Below, piece after piece: positions 1 through 16,053 of a stretch of DNA of 64,000 nt; the first letter of the stretch is position 1; the number at the start of each line of letters is the position of its first letter. The translations under genes and the position numbers were made by a program. The notes under the pieces are model-generated. The model was not told the origin of the DNA. It was given only the letters and a program-made list of their open reading frames with translations, and did no database searches. Source of the DNA: Nipponacmea schrenckii (Eukaryota; Mollusca; Gastropoda; Lottiidae); assembly GCA_030562195.1 (NCBI GenBank), contig JAUJPP010000005.1, positions 28,879,106 through 28,943,105 of the forward strand, given 5' to 3'.

Positions 1-262
1 TTGTCTGCTTTGCCACCTATAAGAGATAATAATATTTAAAACAGAAGGCAATTTCCTTCTACAGACAGTTGTTATAGGTCATCCCTATGCTATTACCTGC
101 TAGATTCGATTTTGTACAATTTATTTTCTGATTTGTATTTTGATTTTGAAACGTGATAACTATTGACTATCAACTCTAACTTCAGTTTAAGAGGGGGTCA
201 GGTCGACTGGATATTTAAAAGCATCTCTACAGTCCCCACACTCACTTTACCGTATCAAGATT
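1..262. repeat. Direct repeat copy 1, partner at 4743-5004
   Basis: This 262-bp stretch recurs in the same orientation at 4743-5004 with only a few substitutions and no length change. The match stops at position 262, after which the copies are unrelated. Its left edge is the window edge, so the full length is unknown. No LTR-type signals or pol-like reading frame lie between the copies, so a dispersed repeat or a local duplication is preferred over an LTR pair. Confidence 0.9.
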
Positions 263-264
263 TC

Positions 265-505
265 AAGGTTTCCTATAGTTGGGTCTTAGCTTCATAGTAT
301 CGAGGGTCTTAGTTTCATAATAGTATCCAAGGTCGTATTGGCCTAGTTAGGTCTTAGTTTCATAGTATCCAAGTTCTTAGCTTCCTAGTTAGGTCTGAGT
401 TTCATTGTATCCAAGGTCTTAGTTTCCTAGTGGGTCTTAGTTTCATAGTATCCAGGGTCTTAGTTTCCTAGTGGGTCTTAGGTCTAAGGTCTAAGTTTTA
501 TAGAC
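265..505. repeat. Degenerate minisatellite (GGTCTTAGTTTC motif)
   Basis: The phrase GGTCTTAGTTTCATAGTATC alternates with GTCTTAGTTTCCTAG in several imperfect head-to-tail copies of roughly 45-50 bp. It starts directly where the 262-bp direct repeat ends. No coding frame runs through it. Confidence 0.75.
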
Positions 506-679
506 ACCCTACTGATAGCGATCCTATTCTAGAAAATTCACAAAAAACTAACTTTTATACATAAAGCTTTATAATACAAAATTTAAATTAACATTAATGA
601 CATAAATTGGTATAAATAATTTGCTGAGTTCATTTCGTTGCTCGAGTTTTACTAGAGACAAGACTTTACACAATAAAAG

Positions 680-949
680 TTAACCAGATTTGAACAGCAA
701 AACTGCAACTTGACCCGAATAAAAATAGATAAAGTTTTTCGTTTCATGGGTGACGTACGATCCGAAATTTCGTCCTACAATACAGTGCCATGTTGGGTTG
801 TATTTTTTGTCGAATTCTTTCTTTACGAAGGCAGCGATATCTTTTTCTACGTTGAATTTCTCTAAAGCTTGTGAAGTCACTTCAATAGCGTCCTGTTGCA
901 TATCTTCTGCCATATCAGCATTTTTAATAACAGCCTTAGTGTTAGACAT
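680..949 (-). CDS. DYNLL1: Dynein light chain LC8 (DYNLL family)
   Basis: The 89-residue protein has the exact length of LC8, the small dimeric hub subunit of cytoplasmic dynein that also binds many non-motor partners through a beta-strand groove. Diagnostic blocks are present: KAVIKNADM near residue 5, [20 protein letters not shown] in the middle, then [16 protein letters not shown], and the terminal VAVLLFKSG. The usual FIYFYLGQ block reads FIYFYSGQ here, a Leu-to-Ser change. The whole coding region is one exon. Just upstream of the ATG the minus strand reads CTTTCAG then AACCAAC, a plausible acceptor of a 5'UTR intron, which argues against a simple retrocopy, although a retrocopy remains possible. 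The gene lies between the two 262-bp direct repeats. Which LC8 paralogue it is cannot be told from this window. Confidence 0.93.
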   Translation of the reverse strand: MSNTKAVIKNADMAEDMQQDAIEVTSQALEKFNVEKDIAAFVKKEFDKKYNPTWHCIVGRNFGSYVTHETKNFIYFYSGQVAVLLFKSG

Positions 950-2436
950 GTTGGTTCTGAAAGAATGCAGTCGTTATAAAATTATTGAAAACTATCATTT
1001 CCTTAAATCTCATAGACATGTTTCTGTCTTAAACAAGAGAATATATTGATTTTATTGAATTAATGAGTGAAGAAGGAAGTGGGGAAATTTTGTAGTAAAA
1101 ATGAAAATGAAAAAAAGGAATGCATATAGTTTTACGTACTACTCTTCTGCGCCTTCTGGGGTAAATTTTCTGTGATCAACCCAACCTAGTTAGATGATCT
1201 TATCAATTCCTTCAGCAGAAAAACCGATTGAAAATTTCATGTTTAGACTTCTATTTTCACACTTCAAACTCGATTATGACAAAACCTTACCTCTATGCTA
1301 TCAGAACTGCTTTTATGTTGAGAGAAGAGTGATTTTTTGATGAATACTTGGTAACGAATCTCATTTTTATACTGGAATGAGAAGTTGCCAAGTGAAACAA
1401 AAAATGGCTTCGAACAGTGGTTTCTGTCAATCCATAGTAACCTTGGTTTAAATAATTAAGCCAGATTATCTCCTTATACACAATCTGATTGCAATAACAA
1501 ATAGAAGATTGGTTGTCACGGCGACACTTAAAGAAGTTTTTCAAATTAGAAAATATAACCAAGGTGGAGATTATTATTGAAGTATTAGGGCCTAGAGTAG
1601 GCCTTGATACTTGTGTAGTTAACTAACATGGTCATTACAAATAGCCTACGCCTGTAAACGATTTTTTTCAATGGAAAGTATGATGAGCACATGTGGCCTA
1701 TCAATATATAGACATCGTACATCAGAAATATAAGACAAAGTTTCGATTTGGTTCTCAAACCATCATCAGGGATATAATGAATATAATATGATTAGGGAAA
1801 GTAATAAATATCCTAGAAGTTTCCATCCATAAGCTGTGCTTCTAATGTGCCCATGAAAGTTTATTCTCAACTGGGTTTAACACTTTTGAAGGGAGATAAC
1901 TCAAACTTGTAATTGAAATTCTATCAAATTATGGAGGTATAACGTTGCCAATATTCTCGATAGTGTTGCAGTTTTAAATACCAATGTTGGTATTACAAAA
2001 TACATTTGTCAATGCTGCAAAGTACAATTGTTGATTTGTAAAAATGTAAAATGTATATGTATACACCAAAATCCCATGAAATGGCGCACGAATGCAGCTT
2101 ACAATATTTACACTTTGCATTATGCATTTTGCATTAGACACTTTGCATTATACATTCTACATTAGTCACTTTGCATTATCGAGCCTTGCAGAATAGATTT
2201 CTACATAATAGAACATATACCTTATATGGAATTATGACGTATTCATTTGCATACGTACAAAAACGGCGGAAATGTACGGAAATTTATAAACATGCGTGAG
2301 AAATAAATTCTCCCAACGGCCAAGGTTGTTAAAAAGGGACGTTACGGCACTACTTCACTTTTGTACTTTATGATTTGTGTTTCTATATATGTATTTTCTA
2401 TAATATCGCGTAGTCTCACTTAATTATGAGTCGTAA
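950..2436. other. Non-coding stretch upstream of the LC8 gene
   Basis: No convincing coding exon is seen. The stretch is AT-rich. Around 2110-2180 there is a short degenerate run of TTGCATTATGCATTTTGCAT-like words. Frames near 1293-1562 have no recognisable domain. Confidence 0.5.
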
Positions 2437-2545
2437 TCTCAACTTTCAAATGCGGATTATTATGGATATACATGGATTTGAAGGCTCAAATTTTTACAGT
2501 GAGCTGTGAACGCTATTACTGATTAGCTCAGCTAAAAAAAATCGA
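2437..2545 (-). repeat. Truncated third copy of the GGGCCCAGGC MITE family
   Basis: The segment around 2447-2493 (including GGATTTGAAGGCTCAAATTT) matches the reverse complement of about 8300-8350 inside the MITE at 8204-8684, and similarity continues to the CTGATTAGCT word near 2520. Both MITE termini are missing. It abuts the CCGG-rich inverted-repeat element that starts at about 2572. Confidence 0.7.
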
Positions 2546-2571
2546 AAGAAATGCCGCCGTTGTCCTTTTAA

Positions 2572-3172
2572 GCCCAGTCACACATGCCTGGACTTCAGCC
2601 CAGAGTAGCTCCGGACAAAATACCCCGGCATAACCTGGACAACCCCCAATAGTTTTTGATGAAATTTCAAGCAAAAATGTTTTGCAGCACTCCGGGCCCG
2701 TAGTTAGGGCTTTAGCCTCAATCCCACATTCCCGGACTGAGGCCCCGGAATACTCCCGGACTCTGATCCGTGGATACTCCTTCAGTGCGGTCCGGGCTGA
2801 GCCCAAGATTTATTTGACATGACAAATACTTTCGTGTGTTACGGCGTTTAGTCGGGGCTACTCCGTTTTTCAGGTCTTCTCTGGGCCTATGTCCGGTCTA
2901 CTCCGAGCCATTGCCGGATAGTCACTGGGCACTTTAGGGCTACACCTGCTCTACACCGACAAGGTTCAGGTATAATCCGAACCTGTCAGGAAATCTGTTC
3001 ATCCGGTCTGTTCATCCGGATCTACTCCTTTGCTTTTCCGGGTATATGTGCAGAACTATTTTTGACATTTTTCTTGAAATTTCACCCAAAAATACGGGGG
3101 TCGTCCGGGATATAACAGGGTATTTTGTCTGGGGTAACTCTGGGCTGAAGTCCAGCATGCGAAACTGGGGAT
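2572..3172. mobile_element. CCGG-rich element with ~110-bp inverted terminal repeats at a TTAA site
   Basis: The left arm (about 2572-2680) and the reverse complement of the right arm (about 3065-3172) align over roughly 105-110 bp and share GGACTTCAGCCCAGAGT and GACAAAATACCC. TTAA lies immediately outside both ends (2568-2571 and 3173-3176), as in TTAA-targeting (piggyBac-type) elements. The interior is rich in CCGG and CCCGG words, far more GC-rich than the surroundings. No transposase frame exists, so this is a non-autonomous element. Superfamily assignment from TTAA alone is tentative. Confidence 0.75.
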
Positions 3173-3299
3173 TTAAAGACTATCACTTAAACCATCTCTG
3201 TAAAGACACGACAAGATGAAGTACAGTGCCCGGCCCGGTGTTCGGTCCGTGATACTGGATACAGTAGAAATAGTGAATCATTACCAATTACCGTCATGA

Positions 3300-3835
3300 T
3301 CTTCACTTCCAGTAGCGGTATGATACTGAAGTTGGGGCTCTTTATGGCGTATATACACGATATGGTTGCCGATATGGCGCATATGGACGATATGCATGGT
3401 GGCCTTGGCCGTTGCTGGACAGTATGGGTCGATGGAGTGACTCATTTGACTTGTGGGTCATTGTCAGTGCCTGTAGGTCACGTCATGGAAAAACCATCGT
3501 TCCGGCAGTGGTAGGCTACTGAAGTAGGTGCTCTATGGCGCATATGGACGATATGGTGGCCTAGACCGTTGCTGGGCAGTGTGGGTCGTTTGGGTTACTC
3601 ATTAGACATGTGAGTCACTGTCAGTGTCTGTAGGTCACATCATGGAAAATCAAATGATTTTTTACGCCACTTCCAATAGCGGTATGATACTGAAGTACGT
3701 GACAGTGTGGGCCATCCGGGTGACTCATATGTTATGTGAGTCATTGTCCGTTTCGCTAGGTCACATCAACAGAACATCAAATATTTTTTATCCTCACTTC
3801 CGGCAGTGGTAGAATACCGAAGTAGGTGCTCTAAG
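3300..3835. repeat. Degenerate tandem repeat of ~130-190-bp units
   Basis: Four copies of a CACTTCCRGYAGYGGTA block followed by TACTGAAGT and GTGCTCTATGGC recur near 3306, 3500, 3670 and 3796, with GTGACTCAT and TAGGTCACATCA words between them. Open frames here (3296-3514, 3624-3812) are repeat translations and differ from unit to unit. Confidence 0.75.
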
Positions 3836-3970
3836 GCTAATTTAATTCCATGTACAGACATTTATATTAAGTTGGTACAAAACGTCCCTGAAACTGTCTC
3901 AAGTATACGTGTATAGTTAAGAAAAGACTCGTATGTTTACTCTTCATCTTTATTAAATTGAAGTTTTCCA

Positions 3971-4200
3971 CAGGGGCGTAGCGTGACCATTTTGACGGGG
4001 GTGTAACGTCTAAGTTTTACCGACGAACACGTGTAAATTTGTTTGGAATTTGAGGCGCGTTCGATGCTGTCTTCGTGTCGTTTTCCATTGAAATCATATT
4101 TGAAGTGTCGCCTCGGGACCGAAAAAGGATTGCAGCTACCTCGCAGACTCTCGTCAATATGCACTGCTCGCGTGATATCCTCGAACACTTCTGATAGTTC
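3971..4200 (-). mobile_element. Relic of a hAT-type element with transposase zinc-finger-like remnant
   Basis: The segment opens with CAGGGGCGTAGCGTGACCAT, the same terminus (reverse complement) as the right end of the hAT-type element at 16054-17293, and shares GTCTAAGTTTTACCGACGAA with it. The inner part (about 4037-4180) resembles 62023-62160 inside another hAT-type element. On the minus strand the conserved part reads RRHFKYDFNGKRHEDSIERA, with the look of the H-x-x-G-K-x-H end of zinc fingers at the start of hAT transposases. That domain call is inference. No opposite terminus is seen. Confidence 0.55.
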
Positions 4201-4742
4201 AGAGATTATTTTTATACAATTAGATTGGGTCTCTTATTGACTGCATGTCTTTAACTTCACTCATTTTTGACCAATCAACTATCTCGGTAAAAGATGAACA
4301 CAATGTATATAAAATATAATTATGGTAATTATTGTATATGAATATAATAAATTGGTAACATTAGTATAAAAAATAGTATAAACACATTTACACAAATTAA
4401 ATTGTCAATTTTGGAAATTGTAGTAAAATATATGCAACAAACATATTATGGAACAGCAACAAGATTTAAAATGGAAGAATAAGCCGAATTTCACACCATG
4501 AAAAAACCACTTAATTTAAAAATTCCTATATAGACGTTATTGGTGTCTTAATATCCCATTTTATAAAATCTGATTAAACTGGCATGCATAGAAAAACATA
4601 TTATGTATTAAACATTCCCACTACACCAACAAATTTAAAAGGCAAATTGAGAATCAGAATGTAGTAATTTTAATAAATATTGACATCACATATTGTATTT
4701 TTTTTTTCTGATTTGTTACCAGGAACTGAATATTTATTAATA

Positions 4743-5004
4743 TTGTCTGCTTTGCCACCTATAAGAGATAATAATATTTAAAACAGAAGGCAATTTCCTT
4801 CTACAGACAGTCGTTATTTTTCATCCCTATGCTATTACCTGCTAGATTCGATTTTGTACAATTTATTTTCTGATTTGTATTTTGATTTTGAAACGTGATA
4901 ACTATTGACTATCAACTCTAACTTCAGTTTAAGAGGGGATCAGGTCGACTGGATATTTAAAAGCATCTCTACAGTCCCCACACTCACTTTACCGTATCAA
5001 GATT
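4743..5004. repeat. Direct repeat copy 2, partner at 1-262
   Basis: Same-strand match to 1-262, about 98% identical by eye (for example GGTCATCCC versus TTTCATCCC and GGGGTC versus GGGATC). Similarity ends sharply at 5004. The near identity suggests a recent event. Confidence 0.9.
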
Positions 5005-5245
5005 GTCTATTGGCAACTGCGGAAAACTTTGATGACCACATATTAAAGCAAAACTCTGTCAATCGAAAACCCCCGTATTAGATATGAAAATGAAGCTAAA
5101 GTTGAAAGACACCAGTGCACACAATGTTGTTTGTCCCTGATGTTTAATGTCCAGTAAGACTGTTACGCCCACGTTTATATAAGTAGGCCCTACAATGAAT
5201 TCGAAAGGTTCCCACATTTGGAATGTCTTTCTGGAATTGTATTAT

Positions 5246-6027
5246 TTACGGTTTTGTAACATCGTGAGGCGTCCGTCCTATCGTAAAATATAATGTAAAC
5301 ACCAATACCCAGGTAGCTATACCAACAATACAACCTATGATACAAAATATTAGAGCCCACTTAGATCTCTTTCTTGCTTGAGATTCTTCTCCTAGCTGCC
5401 ATGCCCAACTTGACTTGACTGAAAATATAGATAAACATATGGAATAAATTATTACCGATCTATAAGATATGGTTCTGCTTTGGAACCTAGAATCATCCGG
5501 AAATATTTTATATAATGATGACAATGTTTTGTGAAATGGGGAGCTGTCATTTTCTACAGGACAAGGTACAATATTCTGATTATTTACTCTCATCAGGAAT
5601 GAAAGCGTTAGAAACATGGAGTTTAACGCCCTAAAATATGACATACTATTACAGAATGGGGTTGGAAAATGTGGAATTACATTGATTAACTTGGAATTGA
5701 TTATAAGGGTAAACACTAACCTCCAAAATTATAGGCTATTAACCCAAATATAAAATTACACGCAAAGATTATAAAACAGGATAATATCACGAAGTCTTTG
5801 GGTTTTCTGTTTGGATCAGGTTTTTCTGCTATCACTGGTACCCCAGGTTGACTAATGGATACATGAGGCGAGGCTGGATTATATCTGACATCCCCATTTT
5901 TAGCAGATTTGGGTTGATCTTGGCTTGGATCATCGCCGTCATCGACTTGAAATCCGGGATTTATACAATCTACAGTAACTTGTTGTGGTGATATAGTAGC
6001 TGCCGTATCTTTTTCGTTGTCACCCAT
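5246..6027 (-). CDS. CD225/dispanin family two-pass membrane protein (2 coding exons)
   Basis: Exons are 5721-6027 and 5246-5418, joined phase 1 through a GTTAGT donor and a TTTTCAG acceptor, giving 159 residues. Residues 1-77 are an acidic and proline-containing cytosolic tail; a first hydrophobic segment spans about 79-101 and a second about 123-149. Between them lies the CD225 signature: Ala/Tyr/Phe after the first segment, then a basic loop rich in Gly, Ala and Arg/Lys with SQARKRSKWA, then the glycine-bearing second helix. Cys84 and Cys90 in the first segment are candidate palmitoylation sites, as is usual in the family. Relatives include PRRT1/SynDIG-like and TRARG1 trafficking proteins and the IFITMs, which affect vesicle membranes; which branch this belongs to is not resolved. 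The Met at 6027 was chosen because an acceptor-like TTTCAG lies seven bases upstream, making longer starts unlikely. Confidence 0.85.
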
Positions 6028-8203
6028 TTTACATCTGAAACACGTAAGATAAAGATTCATCGATGATTTATAGGTTTTATACACTCTTGTGATGTTTTAT
6101 TAAATTTATCAAAAAGTCTTTCACCGTTGTTCGCTTATTATATTTTTAACATATAATGTTGTTTAATATTGTGTCAGAACGTTGTTGTAATAAACTTTTT
6201 AAGGGATTGTAAAGAGGTATAGATAGAAAATATGTTTTCTATACCCGGATCACTGATGACATCAATTTGCAACATTCCAATTTCCAATAAGAAGTCTGTG
6301 GTTCCTGTTATTCGGCTAAAACCGGAACAGTGTGTAGATTGGTACTATTCGTGTCCAAATGCAATGGAAGTTTTTGAAAACATCTTTACAATCCCTTCAA
6401 TAAGTGAATTTTTATTGTCATTTGTTACGTTTAAGCAAAAATATTGACCTCAAATATCTTATTTGGTGTATATATAGTTCGATTAGGCTGTAATGTAGGT
6501 CTATATATACCTTAATTTATTGTAATCCCGATTAGTAATACGATGACAATAACATTGACGACAAAATTTGCTTTAAGACATCTTACACATTGTAAACATA
6601 CCTACAGTACATGAATTAACATTGTATTAAATTTAATTTAAGCCTACTATCGCATTTATTTAACAGTAAACATGCCAATCAAGTTTCTAGTTTCTTGCAG
6701 AATAGGCTATGTCTCATGAAAATGACGCTTTGAGAATTCTTCGCATTCCTGACCGAGATTAATTACTGCTACATAGGACAACTCTAGAAAACATGGACAG
6801 GTTACGTGTGACAATTGCTTGTTTCACGTTAGGTAGGCTACTAACTGACTAACTACTAAGTCAGACAATAATACTTGAACAAAAAGAATAATTAAAATAT
6901 TTAACCTACCTATGTGTTCTATTCAGTCAAGTTAATAGGGTGGTATATACTTGTTTAATTTCACATTTTATATGCATTAATATACTGTTGAACACCTTGT
7001 CTTAATGCAACACAGTTCGTGTCATTTACCTGACGCATGCGCAATATAATTTTACCGTTCACTAAAAGTTTAGAAGAAGGGAGGCAACTTTGAAAAAATA
7101 AATTTAAATAAATTGATTTTTTAGGTTAAATTATTGTTTAAGCTTCTCAATCTATTGATACCCACAAGAAGCGTCTATAATAAATGCCTTACAAGTTACC
7201 TGGAATTAATCTTGATGAGTCCTCATATCATGTCAGTTGACCTTTTATATTATAACTGAAATGAACTCCATGGTAGGCCTATTGCAGAACAATCATTTTA
7301 AAATTCACAATTTCAGTGGTTTGATATAATGTTCTGACGTTTTATAAAATACCTGATGTGTTTCTTTGTGGAAAACAATATGTTTCATAAATCAAATATA
7401 TCAAGTACAATAATGTAGAGTAGAAAGATTTAAAAAGTGAAAAAAATACGATAGTTTCATAAAATATTTCCTTTCCATTAGTCATAATGTTTATTAATTT
7501 AATTTTCTACATGTTATTTTTGTAAATCTTCTTTCTCTTAACCTTGGGGGGGGGGGGGGGTTAGCATGCCTATTTTAGACTAATTTTCCTTTCAGATTGT
7601 GTGAGATAAAAAGGCAATTTCTGGAAAAGTTATAGAAGGTTGACTTTTGTGATTTAACATTGAAACAGATGTACAGATTTGATATGGATAGTAGGTGAAC
7701 ATAATATAGAAGGGGAGGTAAAACAAATTCAGAACAGCAAGAATAATTTCCCATCCTTTATCCTACTATTTTTAATATTGAGATGTTGCAAATGAATGCA
7801 ATGAAATGAATGGAGCTTTACGTCCTACTCTTCTAGGCAAATGAATGAAAAAAGTAAGATATTTTATTATTTGACATATTTAGGACTTCTTAGCTTACAT
7901 TATTATTTTAAACTTTTCATTATATATATTTCTATTGACATTGCCTTGGTATTGCTCCATTATCACTACTGTCTCTGACATAAATACATGTATTTCTGTG
8001 TATATACACACTGGCATTGGCATCTGAATAAATAAAGCACCTCATGATTTAACTAATTTAAGATGAATTAACAATATATTGACAAATCTTCCATTTTATT
8101 ACTGAATCATAAAAAATCTGTCTAATAAATTGTGATCAAAATATATATTTAGGTATAATACATGACTTAAAAAGGAAAGTAAGCTTATATGAGAAACACT
8201 TAG
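6028..8203. other. AT-rich intergenic region with a 15-G run
   Basis: No supported gene. An uninterrupted run of 15 G residues lies at 7546-7560. The open frame at 6232-6447 has no recognisable features and no splice or family support. Confidence 0.5.
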
Positions 8204-8684
8204 AGGGGCCCAGGCTTTATTTGTTTCAGACAATCATCCGACAACCTCAAACACATGAAATCTTTTGGTTAGCTAATCAGAAATAGTCTACAGAGCTTAC
8301 CTTTGAAATTTGAGCCTTCAAATCCATGTGTATCCATAATTATCCGTGTTTGAAAAATCATAATGTCTTAAGAAATTACGAACGTCCCGCCATATTGGAA
8401 AACGGTTCCTCTTGATAATAAAAGAGTTATCCGTCCCGTCGTGCAATAGCGGTCATCTATATAAATAGACTACAACGCATTTTCAATTGTAGACTTTGTC
8501 AACAGGACACACAATTTTCAGACTGACTGGAGACCAGCCACGGAAAAAAAATGAAAAGTGAAATTTTTTGTTTGAGGTATATTTCAAGGTATTTTGCGAT
8601 TTTCTTAGAGCTTGAGTATTTCTGAGGACTGTTTAAATGTAACAAAGGCCCAAAACGACCCCTAAAAATCAAGCCTGGGCCCCT
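8204..8684. mobile_element. MITE with GGGGCCCAGGCTT inverted termini, copy 1
   Basis: The left end reads AGGGGCCCAGGCTT and the right end AAGCCTGGGCCCCT, a perfect inverted match. The interior matches the copy at 40359-40848 closely over the full length in the same orientation. Copy 2 is flanked by TTAA on both sides; here the flanks read TTAG and TATTAA, so the target duplication has decayed. The frame at 8499-8702 occurs in both copies and is not a host gene. Confidence 0.88.
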
Positions 8685-10403
8685 TATTAAGGTTTGTGTC
8701 ATCTGACATCTATTATTGCCTTATACAGAAGAGAAAAAATTACCAAATTCTTCCATGCATCTCATAAACTACTCAATAAAAAGCTACATCAAAGTAAAGA
8801 TATTCATTCACAATTTGTAAAAGGATAACAATAATAAGGAGTAGGAGTTTAATCACCAATTGTTGTCTTCTTCAACAGTAACTGTACCAAGATTCCTCTG
8901 TATGGTAGTTTTTCTGATTACTAATAAAATGTGCAAAATAAGAAATTATCCATATTACCAAGTTCTATATTCAAAAAGCTCATCTTTTAGATTCTTGGAT
9001 GAATGAAGAAAAGCAGCAGAAATATTCCTACGTACCAACTATCTCTAACAATAAATACAAAACTGCATAGTTAAGCCTAAGTAATAAAAGTTCATAATCT
9101 ATACATGTTAATAGTGTATAACTTATACTATGTATATAAATATTATCAGTAATATTCAAATTATTTCAAAATATACAAAAAGAAAAGAATAAGAGAAAGA
9201 AAAAACATGCACATATCATTTCACCAAACAGTAAGATTCAAAATAAAATTTTAAACTATAATGAAAACAGTCAATAAAGATTATACAAAAAAACATAACA
9301 AAATACAGCAACAAATTTAAAAAAAATGAGCATCATATTTAAGCATTAGATAATAATAATCGTAGAAAGATCATTATAAAACTACAGGTTTACATACATA
9401 GTTCCAAATATCACATGTCACACTAAAAACATTCAAAATTCTTCAAATTAGTGGTTTCCTTCATAAACAAGCCATAATTTTAAATCATTTGATCTTTTAA
9501 TGATTCCTATTGGTAATAATTAGGAATATATGAAATGATATAATGATGAAATTCAACCTTGTAATACATACAGAAATACTGAAGAAAACTTGAGAATATA
9601 TATCTAAATAAGTATAATATTTTATTACTTAAACTTAATTCAATTAAACAAAAATAAAATCTAAATGTATACACCACAAATGTCTAGATGTTAACTTTCA
9701 AAAGCAAAGTTTCTGATTTAGAATTAAATTCTGGTGTAATTTATTTCCAGCATATATTAATGTCAAGTTATAACATCACTGTCATGTAATGAATACAGAT
9801 AATAATAATATATCAACTTTCATTGAAATTTCATATAATTAGATCAGATCTTTATAGCTGTCAGCGATTTTTTTAAAATTAATAAGTCTTCAATTAGAAT
9901 GTTACGGTAAGTATAGAATATGTTCATTCTGGATATAAGTTAAATTGATAAACTCTTGATATAGCATGAGATTAAGCACATTTGAAAAACAATATGAAAA
10001 ATTATGTCATAATCCTTTAACTACCAAATATATGTACAGAGAAATTAAAATTTGTGGTGCTTTTTACTCAGAGCATATGGTTACGATGAAATTTAAGGGG
10101 TTTAAATTAAATATCAGCCATCTACAGCATTAACTGGTTTTTATTTAAAGTAGCTGTCACATGGGTAAAATTGCCGTGGTAGTTATAGGGTTAAGGATAA
10201 AAAAAGAAATATTTGTAAAAGTAAACATTTCTATAAAATGTGAACACAACTTCATTCTGAAAGTAATTGCTAAATGCTTTGTGCTCAATTGAAAATATGC
10301 TAACATACTACCCAATATCACATACAACATCAAGCAAGTATCAACATAGATTATCACCCATATACAAGTTCTGGACAGTTGACATTTCTAAATCAAATTA
10401 ATT
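8685..10403. other. AT-rich region downstream of NAMPT, probably including its 3'UTR
   Basis: No coding exon is supported. On the minus strand an AATAAA hexamer (plus-strand TTTATT at about 10140-10145) lies some 260 bases beyond the NAMPT stop and is a possible polyadenylation signal. Confidence 0.4.
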
Positions 10404-14924
<4,521 letters not shown>

Positions 14925-15840
14925 TTTGGACGCTATACCGTTAGAAACAAGATTGGGCGTATTCTTTTCCGAGAATCTACATTGATCGACAGTCGCTTGC
15001 CAGCGATGTTTTATAAATATAGTGTTGGCCTGGTTTGTCCAGACAGAAAACCGATAATTTTATATAAGAAAATATATTTATGACAATCGAGACTAATTCA
15101 TTCTAAGAAAGGCAGCTTGTTAAGTAGGCCTACCGGTAGCTTATCCCAGAGAAAAACGTTTAATCAGCATCTATTTTAAGTAACTTGCTATATACTAGGA
15201 CTATACTTGTGGATTGTGGATAAAAACTCTTTTAATGAAAGATAATAATTAAATTATGCTTTCTCTATTGTCTTAAGGTCGTAACCAAGTAACTGCATAT
15301 ATCTGTATATTTGCTATTATATAAAATGATAAGTTTTGGTAAGGATTGCAATTATTGCAAATATTGCAAATTACATAGGTTGTATCTTTTATTGTTTGCG
15401 TTTGTTCGCTCTTGTTTTCGATTTTAAGCCGGACCCTAATATTGATATAAAGCTACTGGTTGCATGAGGTAATTCGCACCTCGGGGTAAGACTCCTCCTG
15501 GGGAGAGTCCGAAACTTGCTCTTTTCCCAGCCTCTGATAGCTATTTGGACAGATATGGCTGGGGAGAGTTCAGAAAAACTAGTCACCAAAAACTTGGGTT
15601 TTTCCGAACCTCCGCGGATGCGTGGGTTTTAAACATATTTGCAAACCTCAAATCCACCCAACCTTGATTTTTATGGTATCAGTCTTAGAGTTTTGTAGCT
15701 TTTTTGTGTTGCCGACTTATTATTTAACTCAGAGGTACTATTTTCAGAGAAATGACCCTTTTTTGTCACTTATAGGCCTACAACAAATAGGTCTAACATC
15801 CCTATTCACTACACAGTATTACACCAGATTATTGTATATA
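14925..15840. other. Upstream region of NAMPT
   Basis: Presumably contains the NAMPT promoter and any 5'UTR, but no TATA-type signal could be assigned with confidence. A moderately GC-rich patch at about 15420-15620 includes two GGGGAGAGT words about 60 bp apart. No coding exon is supported. Confidence 0.35.
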
Positions 15841-16053
15841 GTATAGTCGTCGCCCCTGTCTGTCTGCCTGTCGTGGACACGGAAGAGGGCTGTTTTTTTT
15901 ACGCCCACATTGTATAGTCGTCGCCTCTGTCTGTCTCTGTCTGCCTGTTGTGCACACGATGGAGGGCTGGTTTCTTAATGAGTTTTGACGAAACTAGGTG
16001 TGAGTCTTTGATATAACCCAAGCTTGTTTCTCGATGGATTCTGACGAAACATG
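15841..16053. repeat. Dispersed GTTTCTCGATGGATT repeat, left part, split by the hAT element
   Basis: A ~65-bp unit beginning GTCGTCGCC, with CTGTCTGTCTGCCTG, occurs twice (about 15846 and 15913). It continues into GTTTCTCGATGGATTCTGAC, the same phrase that recurs at 17380-17780. The hAT-type element at 16054-17293 landed inside this repeat. Confidence 0.7.

Noticed and set aside
3296..3812. Short plus-strand frames with related endings
   Set aside because: They are translations of a degenerate tandem repeat whose units do not keep a common frame.
1..5004. LTR retrotransposon with 262-bp LTRs
   Set aside because: No gag/pol, primer-binding site or polypurine tract is evident between the repeats, which enclose an LC8 gene and unrelated repeats.
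5246..5716. 156-aa single-exon reading of the 3' part of the CD225 gene
   Set aside because: The first two thirds are intron sequence; the donor at 5720 and acceptor at 5419 give a consistent two-exon CD225 protein instead.
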